A stretch of DNA of 48,112 bases, taken from NCBI GenBank assembly GCA_015680685.1, contig MNCI01000651.1:422894-471005 (forward strand), given 5' to 3'. This stretch comes from Gnetum montanum. Taxonomy: Eukaryota; Streptophyta; Gnetopsida; Gnetales; Gnetaceae. This document shows positions 1 to 11,763 of this stretch, piece by piece. Position numbers and translations under genes: made by a program. Numbering within the stretch: the first letter of the stretch is position 1; the number at the start of each line of letters is the position of its first letter. The notes beneath the pieces were generated by a model, which was not told the origin of the DNA, did not search any database, and saw nothing but the letters and a program-made list of their open reading frames with translations.

Positions 1-3000
1 ATCAAACATTAATGTTGATGTTTGATAGTAATTATTAGTTGATAATCAAGGAATGTATGGGGGCATCTAGGTTTTTGAAAAGCTAGGATTATGATTTCAT
101 TATCTAAGATGATTTTCCAAAATTACTATTGATCTAGAATAGGTAGGTCTTTCCATGTAATTTATTTAGAAGATTCTATTAATGTAGTGATTGTCACATT
201 TAAAATTAACCATAGATAAATTTATAAAATTACTTAAAAATCATGATCAAGTTCCATATATTGCATATGAAAAATTTAAAGTCCAAAATTAAAAGATTAG
301 ATAACCTATAATTACTAAGTATAAAACTTATAAATCAATAATCATACTTGAACAAGCCATAAAGAACAAATTACATAGCCAAATCCACGTAATGTTATAC
401 AAATAATTGGTACCAAAAATTTGATGCACAAGTTATAAGAAATACATAAATTCACCATAAGACCATATTATAATTCCACAAAAAGGATCCAAAAATAAAA
501 CAATGCTTAAATTCTTAATTGCAGAGCATCCTTAATCACCAATGGTCCCATATCATGCTATGATCTAGTATCTACAACATTACCTAATAACTACATATAA
601 ACTTCCTAACTCAAATATACATGAAACACATGCAAGAAGGATTAATACACCTTCACCATAGAGAAAATCAACTTGGTACCAGTTGGAACAAGCTAGAAGA
701 TAGGGTCCACCCTATAAAATGCATTGTTATATCCAATAACAATTGCCAATTAACATAATCAATAATTATATCACTAACATTATCGTTAATGACTATCATT
801 GATCCATGATTTTCCCTAGGTTTCTATAGTATTCCTATGACATTTTCTAGCATTACATGTGTGGAATAAATATAAAGTTGATATAAACTTAACTAGCCAT
901 CAAGGACTATTTCGTGTATTACCTTACCAATTTAGGTCAACCCTTATGCAAGATAAGAATAACCATCAGATAGAGCCCTCATGCATGTTTATAAAAACTA
1001 TTAGGTCACATTATGACTAGAATTAACTCTATAGTTCTCATAGGTCCTTGATCCTCACTACCATCTTAGATAGGGAATGTTACTAATTGACTAGTTGTTT
1101 CTACACTAGTTGTCTTGTTACAAGTCATGCTGTCAATAAACCCTACTAATACTAACTATAGTGCCCCTAGGTTGAAGACCAGCTCAACCTAAATGACCAA
1201 CCATCTAGTATATGCAACCTCGTTATTTTTCTAACTTTCAATATGTTGAATGCACCCATACATGCTTGAAATTTCGACTAGATGTCATTAAAAGAAGGTG
1301 TAATTTTTGTTAGATGAAATCACCATCATGTTATGCTAGAAAATATGAAAATGTTTTGTCATGGCCCATAGAAAAGTCATGAAATAGGTTTCAATACATG
1401 GAAATATCATTGCTACTTCCATTGGGAAGAATATGCCATAAGAGAAATATGAGCATCATGCATATAGCAAAAATTAGAAAGACAATGAATTACAATTTAA
1501 CATAAAAAATAAAGGTTAGATTGACATTCAAAATATCATAAAGAAAAATCATATCCAAAAGGTATGCTACCAATTAAAAGTTGTAGAATTAAAAATATTT
1601 ATTGTACCTTTAGAGATAAGCTTAGATCCAAGCTTTGTTAAGTAAGAATAGGTTCAGATCTAGAAATCATGAATAGATCCATCAAGCATCCATGAGCACA
1701 ACCACAAAAGAAAAAGATGTATGATTAATGCCAAGATATCTAGCAATGTCAAGTATTTATAGGCACAAAAAGGAGTTTTTGTGAAATTCCAAAAATAAAG
1801 AATTAATAATTTATTTTCTAAAAATTAAGTAACATGTATTCACTAAAAGGATCTAATGATCAACCAATGGATTTAAGCCATCAAGAAAATACTGAATAAG
1901 CGGACATGTTGAAGATTTGGGTTCCAAGACAAAATAATAGAATAATTAGAATAAAATTTAAATATATATTAACATATACTATAATCATATTCTCAAATTA
2001 CTCCAAAACTAAATAACATAAAAATATAACTTAAATAAAATATAATAAGAATTCATAAAATGCCAACAATGAGCCACCACCATCCTTCCAACATGTCCTT
2101 CACAAAAGGCATTAAGCATTAGTAAATATTAAGAAAAAATAATCAAGAAAATAAATACATAAAAATATTATTACCAAAGATGTAACAAGAAACATTTTCA
2201 AGGTCAAAACATTAAGAACATAATATCAAGACATAATAAAACATGTAAGCTTACCAACACTTCCAAGGATCATATACAAGATTCTATGAAAATATACCAT
2301 GATGTATAAAAATGCCAATGCATATAAATGAGTTAAAGGTTTACACATCAAGATGCATAATCATAAACATAAGTATAAAAGAGGCATTAGAATGTAGTAA
2401 CATAAAGTACTTGTAAAATATAATATATTATTAGCATAATATATAAAATATATCCATAAGCTTAAGAACCAACCATACAAACATATATAATGAGCCTAAG
2501 ATCCTAGGCTCAAAACACTATGACATTACACTCTTTCATTCTTAAGAAATATTTGTTCTCAAAGATAGAAACAAGATCTTATCTTATTTCTCTAAGATAA
2601 ACTCACACTTCATCATGACGAATAAATTTCCAACGTTGATACCCATAACATTTGTTAATCCAAATTATCTTGTTAAATATAAAAGTTGAGCAACCAACAA
2701 CCATGCACTTCCAACCATAAACCATGTTCTATACCATGCATTATGATCATGCATAGACTAAATTTCATTTATAATATTTGGTCTAATAACCTAAATTTTT
2801 CTTTGTCCTTATAGACTCCCATATTATATACCATAATTTCATCATTTGGAAATAAAAAATTTTCTTCAAAAAGCATATTTTTCTCATTACATAAAAATAA
2901 ATTCCAAATTTTCATATATCTAACTCATTATCCAAAAATATGCTTTCTTGAAAAATACTTTTATTCTATAAATTCACCAATTTGTCAAAAATTACACATA

Positions 3001-3118
3001 AAAATGCACCTTACAGCTTGGACACCCAAAATAATATTTGGAAGCTTCACTAAAAATTACTACCATATCTCATAAACTTGGTACTTTTTTCTAAAATCCC
3101 CCTTTTGTCATTATCTTT
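1..3118 (-). mobile_element. Tentative old LTR retrotransposon fragment (E5), minus strand
   Basis: No convincing ORF lies in this AT-rich 3.1 kb. On the minus strand, bases 2600 to 2520 read like the 3' end of a gypsy internal region: a stretch resembling 'ctttgagaacaaatatttc', then a purine-rich 'agaatgaaagag', then TGTAATGTCATAG as a possible LTR start at 2533. A minus-strand TATA-like site (TATAAATA) lies at 1761-1754. I could not fix the far end of this LTR, and it may lie outside the window. Bases 2534-3118 would be internal sequence cut by insertion of E3. The call rests on end-pattern resemblance only. Bases 1-26 also contain a 9-bp inverted repeat (ATCAAACAT/ATGTTTGAT). Confidence 0.33.
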
Positions 3119-4342
3119 TGAAATACCACAATGAAAATTTTTGTTACAACCCATGACCAAAAATATTTGTAATTTGGTGAAAAATAAATGGTAGACACAA
3201 TTGCCTTATTTTTCCCAATAACTAGCATTGTAACCTTCATCACTAGAACTTGAGGTAATATTTTCAATGTAAAATGTGAAATTTGTAGTTCATAGGCTAT
3301 AATCTCACATATATTAAGTTGTGGGGTCTAAAAAATGGCTCATAACTTATGAATGCCTCATTTTCTAGGTGAAAAAAGTAGTATTTTGCATATACCTAAT
3401 CTTGGAAAGGCTGAAAATGCCTTGGAAATCACCAAATTTGGGCTTTTCTTACTTTTTATGCTTTTCATATTAATTTATATGTTGGAACCACTTGTAGCTA
3501 GTGTATAAATTTTTGGGCTTGAATTTTTATGCTTGGAAAACATACAACTAGGATATAAAACTTTGGACTTTAGTCTCTATGTTGGAAAAACTTACAAAGC
3601 CAATGTATAAATTTGGACATTGAATTTTTCTGCTAGGTAGCACATGAAGCCAGCGTAAAAACCATCAAACTTTCCAAATTTGATAAATATGCTAGGCCTA
3701 GATAGCTTGCAAACACCTGTAATTTGCAGTAATCTATCAGCAATCATGGAAAAAATTTGTAGCAATGGATCACACACCAAATGGTCTATAAAAATAGAAG
3801 ATGACTACACTAAAAGGACTTTTGGAAAATTTGCATTCAAGCTAAACCAAAGACTTTTAGAGTAGTGCAAATTCACTAGAAGTCCAGCAACAACTTCACC
3901 ATTCATAATGCAGATCTAGTGCCTGAGAGACTAGAAAAGAGCTTCGAGATCACAACTTGGAACTTCTAGAAAGTGAAGCTGATTGTAGGACAAACTCTAC
4001 CAGCTTCATTGGGCTTCAAGAATCCTTCATCTAGCTCTTTGTGCATTTAAAGCATACCAACTTGTATCCACTTGAACTTTGTTTCTATAGACAATTTTTA
4101 TTATTTCAATAAAGATTTGCAATTCATCAACTCAATGCAAGTTTATATCTCTCTTTCTTTGAATATAGATATACATTTTCAATTAAATTCAATTACATCA
4201 TTTATGAATCTTAAGTCCCTAGATGATTATCAAGATCATCCAAGGTGCTTCAAATCCTTTCTTGAGGCTAGCGGGATCTGAGGTTAAACTATTTCACTCT
4301 AAATTCTTTAGTTTTCCAACATCAAATTTTTCCAAAGTTACA
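3119..4342 (+). repeat. E3 5' LTR (left edge tentative)
   Basis: The right edge is well supported: '...gttaca' at 4342 is followed by a PBS-like stretch that aligns base for base with the one in E1. The left edge is placed at TGAAATACCACA (3119), which resembles the E1 and E2 LTR starts (TGAAACACCACA and TGAAACACCATA). The TATA-to-LTR-end distance (about 555 bp) is close to that in E1 (about 585) and E2 (about 620). The LTR contains loosely repeated units around 'ctaGTGTATAAATTT' and 'ccAGCGTAAAAACC' (3495-3665), which recall the AGCGTATACG repeats of E1. The possible target site copy is 'tcttt' (3114-3118); its partner is off the window. Confidence 0.55.
3787..3794 (+). promoter_or_regulatory. 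E3 LTR TATA box
   Basis: TATAAAAA sits about 555 bp before the LTR end, the same relative place as the TATA boxes of the E1 and E2 LTRs. Confidence 0.55.
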
Positions 4343-4366
4343 ATTTTAGGTGCTAGAAGAAGGGCC
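4343..4366 (+). other. E3 primer-binding-site region
   Basis: The core GGTGCTAGAAGAAGGGCC corresponds to GGCGCTAGAAGGAGGACC in E1 and GCGCTAGAAGGAGGGCC in E2 (read in sense). It starts within a few bases of the LTR end in all three. I do not assign the primer tRNA. Confidence 0.7.
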
Positions 4367-5353
4367 TTTGTCCAAATTCTTCTTCCAATACTACTCTATC
4401 TTGTCATGTTCATCAATTTTAATTATTATTATTCACTTTTTCTTACAAAGAAACCTTTGAATTCTATTTTGAGTTCTTACCAAAACCAATGTAGCCATTT
4501 ATTTCCCTACAATTATGAACCTAGTGTATTTATTGCAGCCAATTTGGATGACTTGCAATTTTCACAGCAACTACTGGACTTTTCAAAGCCTAGCATACTT
4601 TTGAAAATCTACACTTTGCACATTCCAAAATCTACCTTTGGATTTTCCCAGAGGCTAGTGTATTATTCACTATCATCTTCCACTCATAGACATTAAAAAT
4701 TTTCTAGTAGGCTTCTCTTGAAATTCTAGTGTATTTATTGCTAAGAAAGCCCAACATATTATTTTTCAAGAAAAAACTAGCGTATTTTTCTTCCACAAGA
4801 AAAGTCTAGCCTAATTTTCATAGCATGCTAGATTGAGGTGAACCTAACATAAAAACTGGAAGCTTACCTACAACATTTTCATAGCAAGATTTTTCCCAAC
4901 AACCAGTTACAATGCGACCCCTACCTCTTGCATTCTAAGAAAGAAATTTTTTTAAAATTAATTAATTGATTTTCGCTAATCTAATGCATAGCACTATCAT
5001 TGCCATCTACACTATTGTTGCAGTTGCAATTTTCATCATATTTCATAGCCAAAACCATATATATGCTGAGCAGTTTTACCTGCCTAATTTAAAAACTAGT
5101 TAAAACTCCACACTAATGTCTTTCCATAAATCAACCATATTACTAGTCAACCTGACTTACATGGCAGTACATGTGTATGACCCTAAATACCCAGTTATTA
5201 TTAAGTGTAGATAATTACTTAGGTAGAGGGGTGAAATTCTAGATTTTGTTGTAATCAATGAGTTCTAAAACTTCATCTATGTTAAGATACAATTTTTTTT
5301 ACTCATAAGATGCTTCAAATCTAATGCTAAAAATTATTTCAAAATAATACACC
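4367..5353 (+). other. E3 untranslated leader
   Basis: About 1 kb between the PBS and the first recognisable gag sequence. It is AT-rich, with repeated 'ctaGTGTATTTATTGC'-like units at 4520, 4655 and 4725 that resemble the repeat vocabulary of the E3 LTR. The 157-codon open frame at 4223-4696 starts inside the LTR and shows no homology to the other elements, so I regard it as chance. Confidence 0.5.
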
Positions 5354-6984
5354 ATGATGGGAAAGAATATATCCCATCACCATATGAAAAAATGCCCCTC
5401 ACTGATTTCTATGCTCATACAAATGATAGATGCTAATGAGAGAAGTGAGAAGCTTAATTTAAAGGTTTTCCAAGAAGAGAAAGATGTGTTCGAGGCTAAA
5501 CCAGAGTTAGATACCTTCATTGGGAGCCTTTTCCAACAATTGACTCCCCAAACAACTACATCTAGTTCTACATCTCCTACATTGTATATGGGACAAGTTC
5601 CCTAACCATCTTTCCTTCTTGTCAATCCTTCCATATTTGGTTTCACATAAATCATTGTCACACATTAAGCATAACCCATGCCTTAGTCAACCTCCATCTT
5701 CTCATCCATGTCCTTCGTAGTGTAACCTAACTTGGCACAACTGTCACTCGTGGTATTTACCATGTCTCATCCTTTTTCTATCCTAGTGGAACCTTTAGTG
5801 GAACTCCAAGCTAATTAAGCCTCAGATACCTCATTTTTTCCTTTCATCCCTTAACTACCAACACAAACTATATTTTCATTGTTTAACCCCCCTACAACTA
5901 TGATCACCTAGCCTCTTCCATTGTTGCCAATTACTTGGTGCATAGCCTCTAGCCTTCCAACTTTCCTTGTAGCCATTTGTACAAAGCTTGTAGCACACCA
6001 AAGTATCCCAAGGTTTGGATTAGGCCTTTTAGATTATCTAAGACCTTACCAAAGAGCTATGTAAGCTTAAGGCTTCCATCATGTAGATGGTCAAAATAAT
6101 TGACATCTATAAGATGATCCCATTAGTTTTGCTATCCCTCAAATATCTCTTCCTTTGGGCATTCCCATCCCATAATTTACCAAATACAACAATGAGGATG
6201 ATCCCCATGCACACCTCACTACCTTCAATTCTGAGTACTTATTATTACAAGCTTGGCCTCATACCATCATTCATATATTCCCTAGGTTCCTCATCGAGAA
6301 ATCCTTAGATTGGTACTACACATTTCCGAGAGGATATATTGCCTATCTAGAGGACTTGATTTCACAATTCATGAACTATTTTAAGTATAACTTAAAATGA
6401 GATACCACCCTTGATCACATGATGAAAATTGAGTAAGGATATCTTAAACTTATCTAGAAGTTCATTCAACAATGTTATGCTCTACTCAATGAGATTTCCA
6501 AGCTTATAGTTGAAATCCATCTTTTAGCCATTTTCAAGAGGATAGTCAATGACTTCATCAAACCCAAACTATTATTTAGACCCGTAGTCCCTTAGCTAGA
6601 ATTTTTCAGAAATGAAGAACATAGAGGATTCCATTGAACTTAGTGGTGATCTAGCCTACATGGTGTATAAGAACTAGCACTCAAGAAAGGATAGGGATAG
6701 AGGGAAGCAAAAGTATGTAGCTTTGGCCACTATGGCCAAAGAAAACAAGACTTCATAAGGACCAAAGATGAATAAACCAAAGGTCCATGCTCCAACCAAC
6801 CAATCTTCAACATTGAGGACCTCTACCTCTAACCAAACTAGGCCTAACTTTAAGTGAAAATATTGGTCAAAATACAGTAAGTTGTCATTGAAACCATTAG
6901 AGCTCCTTGACTAATTTCTCAAGAGTGGTCAAATCTATTATAGGAAAATGATTGAGAATTCCCATAAGAGGCATGATTGCTTAT
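5354..6984 (+). pseudogene. gag: E3 gag, N-terminal part (broken)
   Basis: Capsid polyprotein remnant. The frame opening at 5354 (IQMIDANERSEKLNLKVF) aligns with the N-terminal gag region of E1. From about 6170 to 6600 the three frames together give the Retrotrans_gag core: a 'DP(H/N)AHL' segment, an 'LLLQAWPHTIIHIFP' segment and 'LDWYYTFPRG', then 'FKYNLK', each matching E1 gag in order. Several stops and frameshifts separate them. The frame stops at the E2 insertion (6984/6985), just after the region equivalent to E1 'YTPLPMKASQLFDQLL', and continues at 42438. Non-functional. Confidence 0.75.
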
Positions 6985-6989
6985 GTAAG
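6985..6989. other. Target site duplication of E2, left copy (gtaag)
   Basis: GTAAG lies directly before the E2 edge at 6990. The right copy at 42433-42437 is GTGAG. Four of five bases match, as expected for an old insertion, and E3 gag is continuous once E2 and one copy are removed. Confidence 0.75.
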
Positions 6990-7605
6990 TGTAGCAACCA
7001 AAAATGTCGATGGCTGGAACACCGAGAGGTTGCCAGGTGAATAGTTTAACCCCGGATCCATGCGAGGGCTATACTGGAGAGAAATGGAAGGGGGGTGCCC
7101 TAAATGGTCTGGTTGATCAAATAGGAACTTAATCAATGTATCTTAACCTTATGTAAACATTTTTTTCGGAAGCAAGACATGCAAGATAAATCGATGATCA
7201 ATAAATGCAAGGCAAAGAAAATAGTGCAAAAAAACAATTATAATAAGGAAATAGCAAAAAAAAATTGGGTGAGAAAGTGCACCACCCCAAGGCCATAGAT
7301 TTGATGCTTTTCCTTGTTTGAAAGGTGTACAATAGGTTATGCAACACTAGAGAGACATTGCTTACATTGAATAGTATGGTCACAAGTCTTCTGCTTGCTA
7401 CTTTGTTTGCTAAGATGCCAAAATATTAGACTCACAAAGGGATGCTTGGAGACAACTAGAGAACTCAAGGAAAACTAGAATGCTTAAGAAAAATGCCAAC
7501 TATGCTCTCAAAAAGCCAACTTAAAAGCCAACTACACCAAAAAGCCAACTCTATTTGTCAAAAAGCTAACCAAGAAGCCAACCCTTCAAGCATTGTTTGC
7601 TAGGG

Positions 7606-7613
7606 TATTTATA
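7606..7613 (-). promoter_or_regulatory. E2 3' LTR TATA box
   Basis: Minus-strand TATAAATA about 620 bp before the LTR end. The same site is present in the 5' LTR at 41174-41181. Confidence 0.6.
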
Positions 7614-8546
7614 GGATAAGGAGAAAGAGAGAAATGTGGTCTAGATCCCATGTGTCTTGGGCCCTACCAAGTGCTAACATGCCCATACCGTGTAGGAGTG
7701 TGATGCTTGTTGTGAACTTTGTTACGCTATGACCATACTGCCGAAATTACGTGTGCCGAAATCCAGTGTGCTAATAATGCAAGCAAAATGGAGCCTATGC
7801 TCTGGGACTACATCTTCCCTGCTCTTACAAATAGGGTCAAGTGTAGGAAAAAATTTTTGGGAGCTGACCAGGGATATGCAAAATGAAGTGAAATTTTTGA
7901 TTTTGCCAAGGAGATGCCAGAGTGAGAAAGATTGTTATCAACAAGTTATAGAGCTACCTGAAGACGTCTTCATGCTTCCATACCAATGTTGCACTACTTA
8001 CACTGTTGAACACAAAGTTGTAGCGTAAGTAACTATTTGCTATGCTATGCTACTCTAGGTAGCGTAGCATAGCGTAGCCACTGGTCTTGACACAAATTTG
8101 CATAGGAGCCGAAGAGCATTTGTCTGAGGCTTAGTTAGGCTAACAACTATAACTTTTATTCTTCATGCCAAAGAGCCTTTGGACTCTCTAAGTTCATGTT
8201 CAGAACACTTATGTTATTTTTGCATTGCTGCTACGCATAGTGTAGCACAGTGTACCAGCCAGTGTACCTTGCTCCCTTATTTAATCCACCATTTTCTAGC
8301 AAGAAACTTTGCTCGAGGCCTGAAGGCTAAGTAGGGCAACCAATTTTGAAGGTCAATGCATTTCCAAGTGTAATTTTCTTGTTGTAATCACTTGGCAAGA
8401 TGGGATCTTCTGTTCTACTTTTGCTACGCTGTGCTATGCTACATAGCATAGCATAGCATAGCACCTTGTGTTGGCTGAATCCTAACTTATCTCGCAATCA
8501 TTTTATCAATTCGCATTTTGACACTTGAGTGATTATCTTTCACTGC

Positions 8547-8570
8547 TTGCTACGCTGCATAGCGTAGCAA
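8547..8570. repeat. Perfect 10-bp inverted repeat in E2 LTR
   Basis: TTGCTACGCT, a 4-bp spacer GCAT, then AGCGTAGCAA. It is one of several hairpins built from the same CTACGCTA/TAGCGTAG words in this LTR (also near 8030-8082 and 8420-8463). The other LTR has related versions near 41590-41645, 41800-41840, 42000-42043 and 42125-42150. Confidence 0.8.
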
Positions 8571-8847
8571 ACTTCTTCACTAGAAGACTTAATGAATTTT
8601 TTTGCTCATCTCGAAGACTTTCGACAACTCCTAGCATGGTCTCTAGGTAGACTATCAGCTGGGTCAATTGTCTAGTTGGGCAGGCTAGAGAGTCTGGCGA
8701 GCCTGCCAATGCTGGAGATAGAAAACTTGCCGGACTAGGCAGTTTATCCTTAGTGTGAACCATCATGATGCTGCACTTGTGGAAGTCCTCGCCTAAATTC
8801 CATGACTTTGTTGAAGCATGAAGGTCCTGCAATTTTATGGTGTTTCA

Positions 8848-8864
8848 CTGGCCCCTCTTTGTCG
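8848..8864 (-). other. E2 polypurine tract
   Basis: In element sense 'gacaaagaggggccag' is followed at once by the LTR start TGAAACACC. E1 has 'caaagaggggcaa' in the same place. This would be the plus-strand priming site for reverse transcription. Confidence 0.85.
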
Positions 8865-9872
8865 ATGTCTGGAGGATCTGACCAATAGACATTGACAAAG
8901 AATACGAAACACCATGAAGGATAAGACACCAACATCGCTCTCTAGTGGTCACTTAAATGTCACTTTACTATGCTTGGGAGTATCAGGATAGTTGTTCAAG
9001 AAGAAAGGAGGAAAAGGGGTGGATTTGAGGGGATAGGTTCAGAAAGGGGAAGGATGAAATGTAGTGTGGTCCCTTGTCGAAGTGCTTGTGAGGGAGTCAG
9101 TGGATGTGGACATCTTTCTTTTCCTGGCTTCTGACCTCTCATCAAGATTCTTAGATATGGTCATTTTGAAACATCTAGTATGCCATTTGTTTTGGGTACA
9201 CACTCTCTTTTTCTTTTTTTGAGCTTTCTTTTTTGCTCTTTTACGCTTTTGTACTTTTCTTTTGTTGTTTAGCCATGTTCATTTGTAAACAATATTGTTG
9301 TTGTAGGACAAGTGTTTCCTCCCCAAGATGAGTTGTGTTACATCCATGTGGGGCTTTGACCTGCCTACATATGCTTCCTATGTGGTGAGCTTTGTTACAC
9401 GTGTCATGGACTTTGCAGTTGGGCATATTGGAGGGCTTTACATGCATCAAGAAAGCTTGTAAAAGAGGTGTGAAAAGGGAAACTATGGGTGTAAGGAATG
9501 AGATGACAAAGGTTAAGAGGAAGGGTAGGATCTACACTTCCAAGTAGCTAAGCTAGTTAGAATGATCACCTCGGAATGCTATACTGTCCTGTCCTATTGG
9601 CGAAATGCATCCCTGACCGACACCATCTTGGCTCATATCCTACAGCTGAAAAAAAAAGTAGACTAGAGAAATGTTACCATGAACTATAGTTAGGCAAAGG
9701 TCTTGCTTGATTTAGATAGCAATGAAGTGGTAGGCATTGTTGCTGAGGCATGTGAAGTTTAAAGCAGGAAGGCCAGCAGCGGTTCTGGCACTAGCAAACT
9801 GAAGGGGCTGGCACTGAGGGGGCTAGGAGTTACGACGATGCGAGTGCTCAGGAGTCCCCACCTAAGGAAATA
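8865..9872 (-). other. E2 3' untranslated region, distal part
   Basis: No coding homology. The last about 80 bp before the PPT align with the corresponding E1 3' region (around 25860-25925), including a 'CCCCTCTTTGTCGATG..TGGAGGA' style match read on the plus strand. The proximal part of this region lies at 27100-27828 on the other side of E1. Confidence 0.65.
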
Positions 9873-9877
9873 TCATG
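9873..9877. other. Target site duplication of E1, left copy (tcatg)
   Basis: TCATG directly precedes the 5' LTR (9878). An identical TCATG (27095-27099) directly follows the 3' LTR. This fixes both ends of E1. Confidence 0.95.
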
Positions 9878-9994
9878 TGAAACACCACAAAATTCGGAGC
9901 TTAGTACTTGTCTGACACCAAACAGAACCCTGAAACTCATTAACGATGTCGGCTGCACGATTGCAACACTTAGTTTTTGCTAAGTACATGGTGC

Positions 9995-10320
9995 CAGCGT
10001 ATACGCCCAGAATTTCAGCGTATACGTCCAGCGTATACGCCTGGCACTCCAGCGTATACGCCTGGCTCTCTGGCGTACACACCCAGGTACTGCAGACGCA
10101 CACGCTCGATGACAAGATCTCCAATGACAGGATGAAGATAACACCGAAGAGCAAGGATTGAAGCAAGTGGACATCCTTCGGCATATGCGCCCGACGTGTA
10201 CGCCCAGCATCCATCAGTGTATACGCCAGGCGTGTATGCCCAACATTCACCAGCATATATGCCCGGCGCTCAGCATCTCCACCCAGTTCACGCCTAGCAT
10301 TTTCAGCGTATATGCCCAGC
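9995..10320. repeat. Cluster of GCGTATACGC palindromes in E1 U3
   Basis: About a dozen exact or one-mismatch copies of AGCGTATACGCC separated by short spacers. The 10-mer GCGTATACGC is its own reverse complement. The cluster ends about 90 bp upstream of the LTR TATA box, so it sits where enhancer or binding sites of the LTR promoter would be. A longer version of the cluster is in the 3' LTR (26050-26420). Confidence 0.85.
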
Positions 10321-10407
10321 AGTTGTAACATTTTGTATATTTGTAAAGTGTATGCACCCGGTCGACACGCCACGTGTCTCCCATCCCGAGTCTAGCGTAA
10401 CAACCTG

Positions 10408-10414
10408 TATAAAA
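10408..10414 (+). promoter_or_regulatory. E1 5' LTR TATA box
   Basis: TATAAAA followed by CCCCC, about 585 bp before the LTR end. It is identical in the 3' LTR at 26509-26515. The probable transcription start is about 25-30 bp downstream. Confidence 0.75.
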
Positions 10415-10993
10415 CCCCCATTTTTCCACTTCATCTAGACGAATGACAAAATCCCGGAGCAGACCAGAGAACATTGATGCTGCGCAAAAGAGCTGAAAAC
10501 CCTCTTACGTTGGGAAGCCGTGCACGCTGTGGATCTAGTCTCTTACGCTCTGCTCACCCTGCAAACTAGCTGAGTCATCCCTGTGTACGCCGGGGCTTTT
10601 CGTCCGCCTTGTGTTCCCACACGACTGTGTTAGACCGGTGCACTGTACTTTGACTCTATAATACCATTGTTTCATTTGCTACATAATTTCTTTTACAGTT
10701 TTACGTCAATTTGGCCAACGCATCGTTTACGCTTGTTTACGCTCGCGCTCCGTTTGCATCTGTTTTACTCTTTGTTTACGCTTGCACACCGTTTACGCAT
10801 AACCCAGCGTATAGCATTTTGCGTACGCGTAGGGAAATCCTTGTCTGATCCATGTGTGGACCACCCAAGGTACTCTGCCTCCGTTGTATTCTAGCTTGCC
10901 CTCAGGTGAAGGCAGGGTCTTCTGTACCTATCCTGCGATCCCACGGCCTCTGTTTTCCCTTCCAGCCGGAGACCGACGATTTCAGGCGGTACA

Positions 10994-11018
10994 AAAATTG
11001 GCGCTAGAAGGAGGACCC
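10994..11018 (+). other. E1 primer binding site region
   Basis: TTGGCGCTAGAAGGAGGACC begins five bases after the LTR. The same core is found in E2 and E3. The primer tRNA is not assigned. Confidence 0.8.
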
Positions 11019-11763
11019 CTTAAAACCCTTACTTGCAGATTTCTCAGTGTATACGCTGCTAAGCATCTACGCCGTTACACCACACGCTGCTCCAATTTTA
11101 CTAACTTTCCCAGCGTTTATGCTGTCCAGCGTCTACGGTACACAACGTTTACGTGCTAAACTTGCTCAACTCCTACACCGCTTTGTTCACGCTTATCAGT
11201 TTCACGCTCTACTATTTACGCTACAACCTATTTGACGTGCCTGTCTTTATGCCAGAGTTGGCCTTTATGCCAAGTCTATTTTATACTGCAAAATCTTTAC
11301 GCTGTGAATTTTACGCTACAAATTGTTTACGCTGCAATCCACCATACGCTCACCTGTTTTGTGCTATTTTCTGCTTTACGCTCTAGCCTGTTTTTACATT
11401 GAGCTTGTGTTTATGCTAAGTTTGTATCACATTCGCCTGTTTTATGCTAAACACCTTTTACGCTAAGTCGTCCTTTACGCTGCAACTTATCTTACATTCT
11501 TTTATGCCATTACACTGATCACTCCTTTTACGTTGTACGCAGCTCCCTGTCTCACGCTCTTACTTATTTCACGCTGTCCCACTTTACACTGGCCGATCCT
11601 GCTCCATATACGCTTTCCAGCGTCTACGTTGCCCATATATGCTGTATACGCTGCACACACTCTATACACTACGCTGTCACTGTACGCTGTCCATCGAAGC
11701 GTATACACTGCACGCTGCAGAACACTAACTTCAAATTTCCATTCATATCCATGACCCAACATC
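11019..11763 (+). other. E1 untranslated leader rich in TACGCT words
   Basis: 745 bp between the PBS and gag. It is pyrimidine-rich and studded with 'TTTACGCT', 'CAGCGTCTACG' and 'GTATACGCTG' units in no fixed period. The several overlapping open frames of 60-100 codons here are products of this low-complexity repeat, and none has homology to the other elements. Confidence 0.65.

Larger units (their letters stand above)
6990..8847 (-). repeat. E2 3' LTR
   Basis: A 1,858-bp copy of the sequence at 40557-42432. In element sense it starts TGAAACACCATAAAATT (from 8847) and ends ...GGTTGCTACA (6990), the canonical TG...CA ends, and it is preceded by a polypurine tract. It holds several CTACGCTA/TAGCGTAGC inverted repeats. 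Small open frames in it (for example 8533-8832) have no homology and are treated as chance. Confidence 0.9.
9878..10993 (+). repeat. E1 5' LTR
   Basis: 1,116 bp, from TGAAACACCACAAAATTC to ...CAGGCGGTACA. It matches the 3' LTR at 25940-27094 (1,155 bp). The length difference lies mainly in the repeat-rich segment between 10180 and 10320, where the 3' copy has extra GCGTATACG-type units. Confidence 0.96.

Noticed and set aside
4223-4696. 157-codon open frame in E3 LTR and leader
   Set aside because: It starts inside the LTR, crosses the PBS, is rich in Ser/Leu/Tyr from AT-rich DNA and has no homology.
8533-8935. Minus-strand frames of 60-99 codons in the E2 LTR
   Set aside because: Only partly open in the second LTR (42130-42351), no domain, and explained by LTR sequence.
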